NCBI RefSeq assembly: GCF_000524195.1 | Contig: NW_020170445.1 | Span: forward strand, 133,661-197,660 | From: Echinococcus granulosus | Lineage: Eukaryota > Platyhelminthes > Cestoda > Cyclophyllidea > Taeniidae | DNA length: 64,000 nucleotides | Direction of reading: 5' to 3' | Part shown: positions 63,723-64,000 of the stretch, one piece after another | Layout: the number at the start of each line of letters is the position of its first letter | How positions within the stretch are numbered: the first letter of the stretch is position 1 | Made by a program: the position numbers and the translations under genes | The notes under the pieces: model-generated | Told to the model about the DNA's origin: nothing | The model's input: the letters and a program-made list of their open reading frames with translations, nothing else | Database searches by the model: none

Positions 63723-64000
63723 CTGTAGAACAAAAAAGCATAACGGAGGTAAGGGGGATTGTAATGTGTTGTGGAGTCACTTTAGTGCGAACGACTCATT
63801 AACTTAGATGAGTCAGTATCGAGGGAGATTTGACCTAAAAGAGGCCCTTGTGGGGATCGTGAAAATCTCTATCTGTCTATGACTTCAACTCGGGCGTATC
63901 CACTCATCTATTCAGGTCCATTAGTCCGTACATTCATATCAATTCAATCTAACTTAATCATCTATGCTACTATTTCTCTAAGCCCTTCCAGAAGTCTGCC
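63723..64000 (-). other. start of a further upstream CK1 intron
   Basis: The acceptor TTGTTCTACAG just above 63722 shows that this is intron. The preceding exon is not in the window. Pyrimidine-rich ATCC/TCC simple sequence occupies about 63880-63960. Confidence 0.6.

Overview
This is a eukaryotic window. The best-supported genes carry GT-AG introns and the products are animal proteins. Flatworm, most likely tapeworm, is my inference from three things: micro-introns of 32-39 nt next to introns of several kilobases, sparse genes in AT-rich spacer, and a noggin of the 'noggin-like' type (large insertion in the cystine-knot domain) described from planarians. No species can be named.

Layout. (1) 1-8870: a PKA catalytic subunit on + (eight exons, 2998-7737, N-terminus not found) with convergent 3' flank. 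(2) 8870-13718: ARS2/SRRT (Serrate) on -, nine exons, essentially complete. (3) 13719-26064: no confident gene; it holds one copy of a dispersed repeat (about 17.9-19.3 kb) and GGAT-type simple sequence. (4) 26065-27640: an intronless noggin-like BMP antagonist on -. (5) 27641-46141: gene-poor, with GTGC and TG microsatellites, a nested inverted repeat, and two more copies of the dispersed repeat (31.2-32.7 kb and 34.8-35.1 kb). (6) 46142-51736: a compact cluster of RNA polymerase II subunit RPB4 (+), HSBP1 (-), a CEP95-type NN-CH domain protein (+) and an unrecognised protein of about 182 aa with two CxxC pairs (+). (7) 53672 to beyond 64000: casein kinase 1 delta/epsilon-like on -, with two introns above 4 kb and a Gln/Ala-rich tail; its N-terminal exon(s) lie past the window.

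The genes do not form one pathway. They are housekeeping RNA functions (ARS2, RPB4), kinases (PKA-C, CK1), a stress-response regulator (HSBP1), a secreted patterning factor (noggin-like) and a probable centrosomal/ciliary factor. The most unusual finding is the second intron of HSBP1. No GT-AG solution restores the conserved heptads, but an AT-AC intron with a textbook U12-type donor and branch site restores the HSBP1 protein exactly. This suggests a working minor spliceosome in the organism. All exon boundaries below were derived by hand from reading frame, splice signals and protein family knowledge; no alignment program or transcript data were used.
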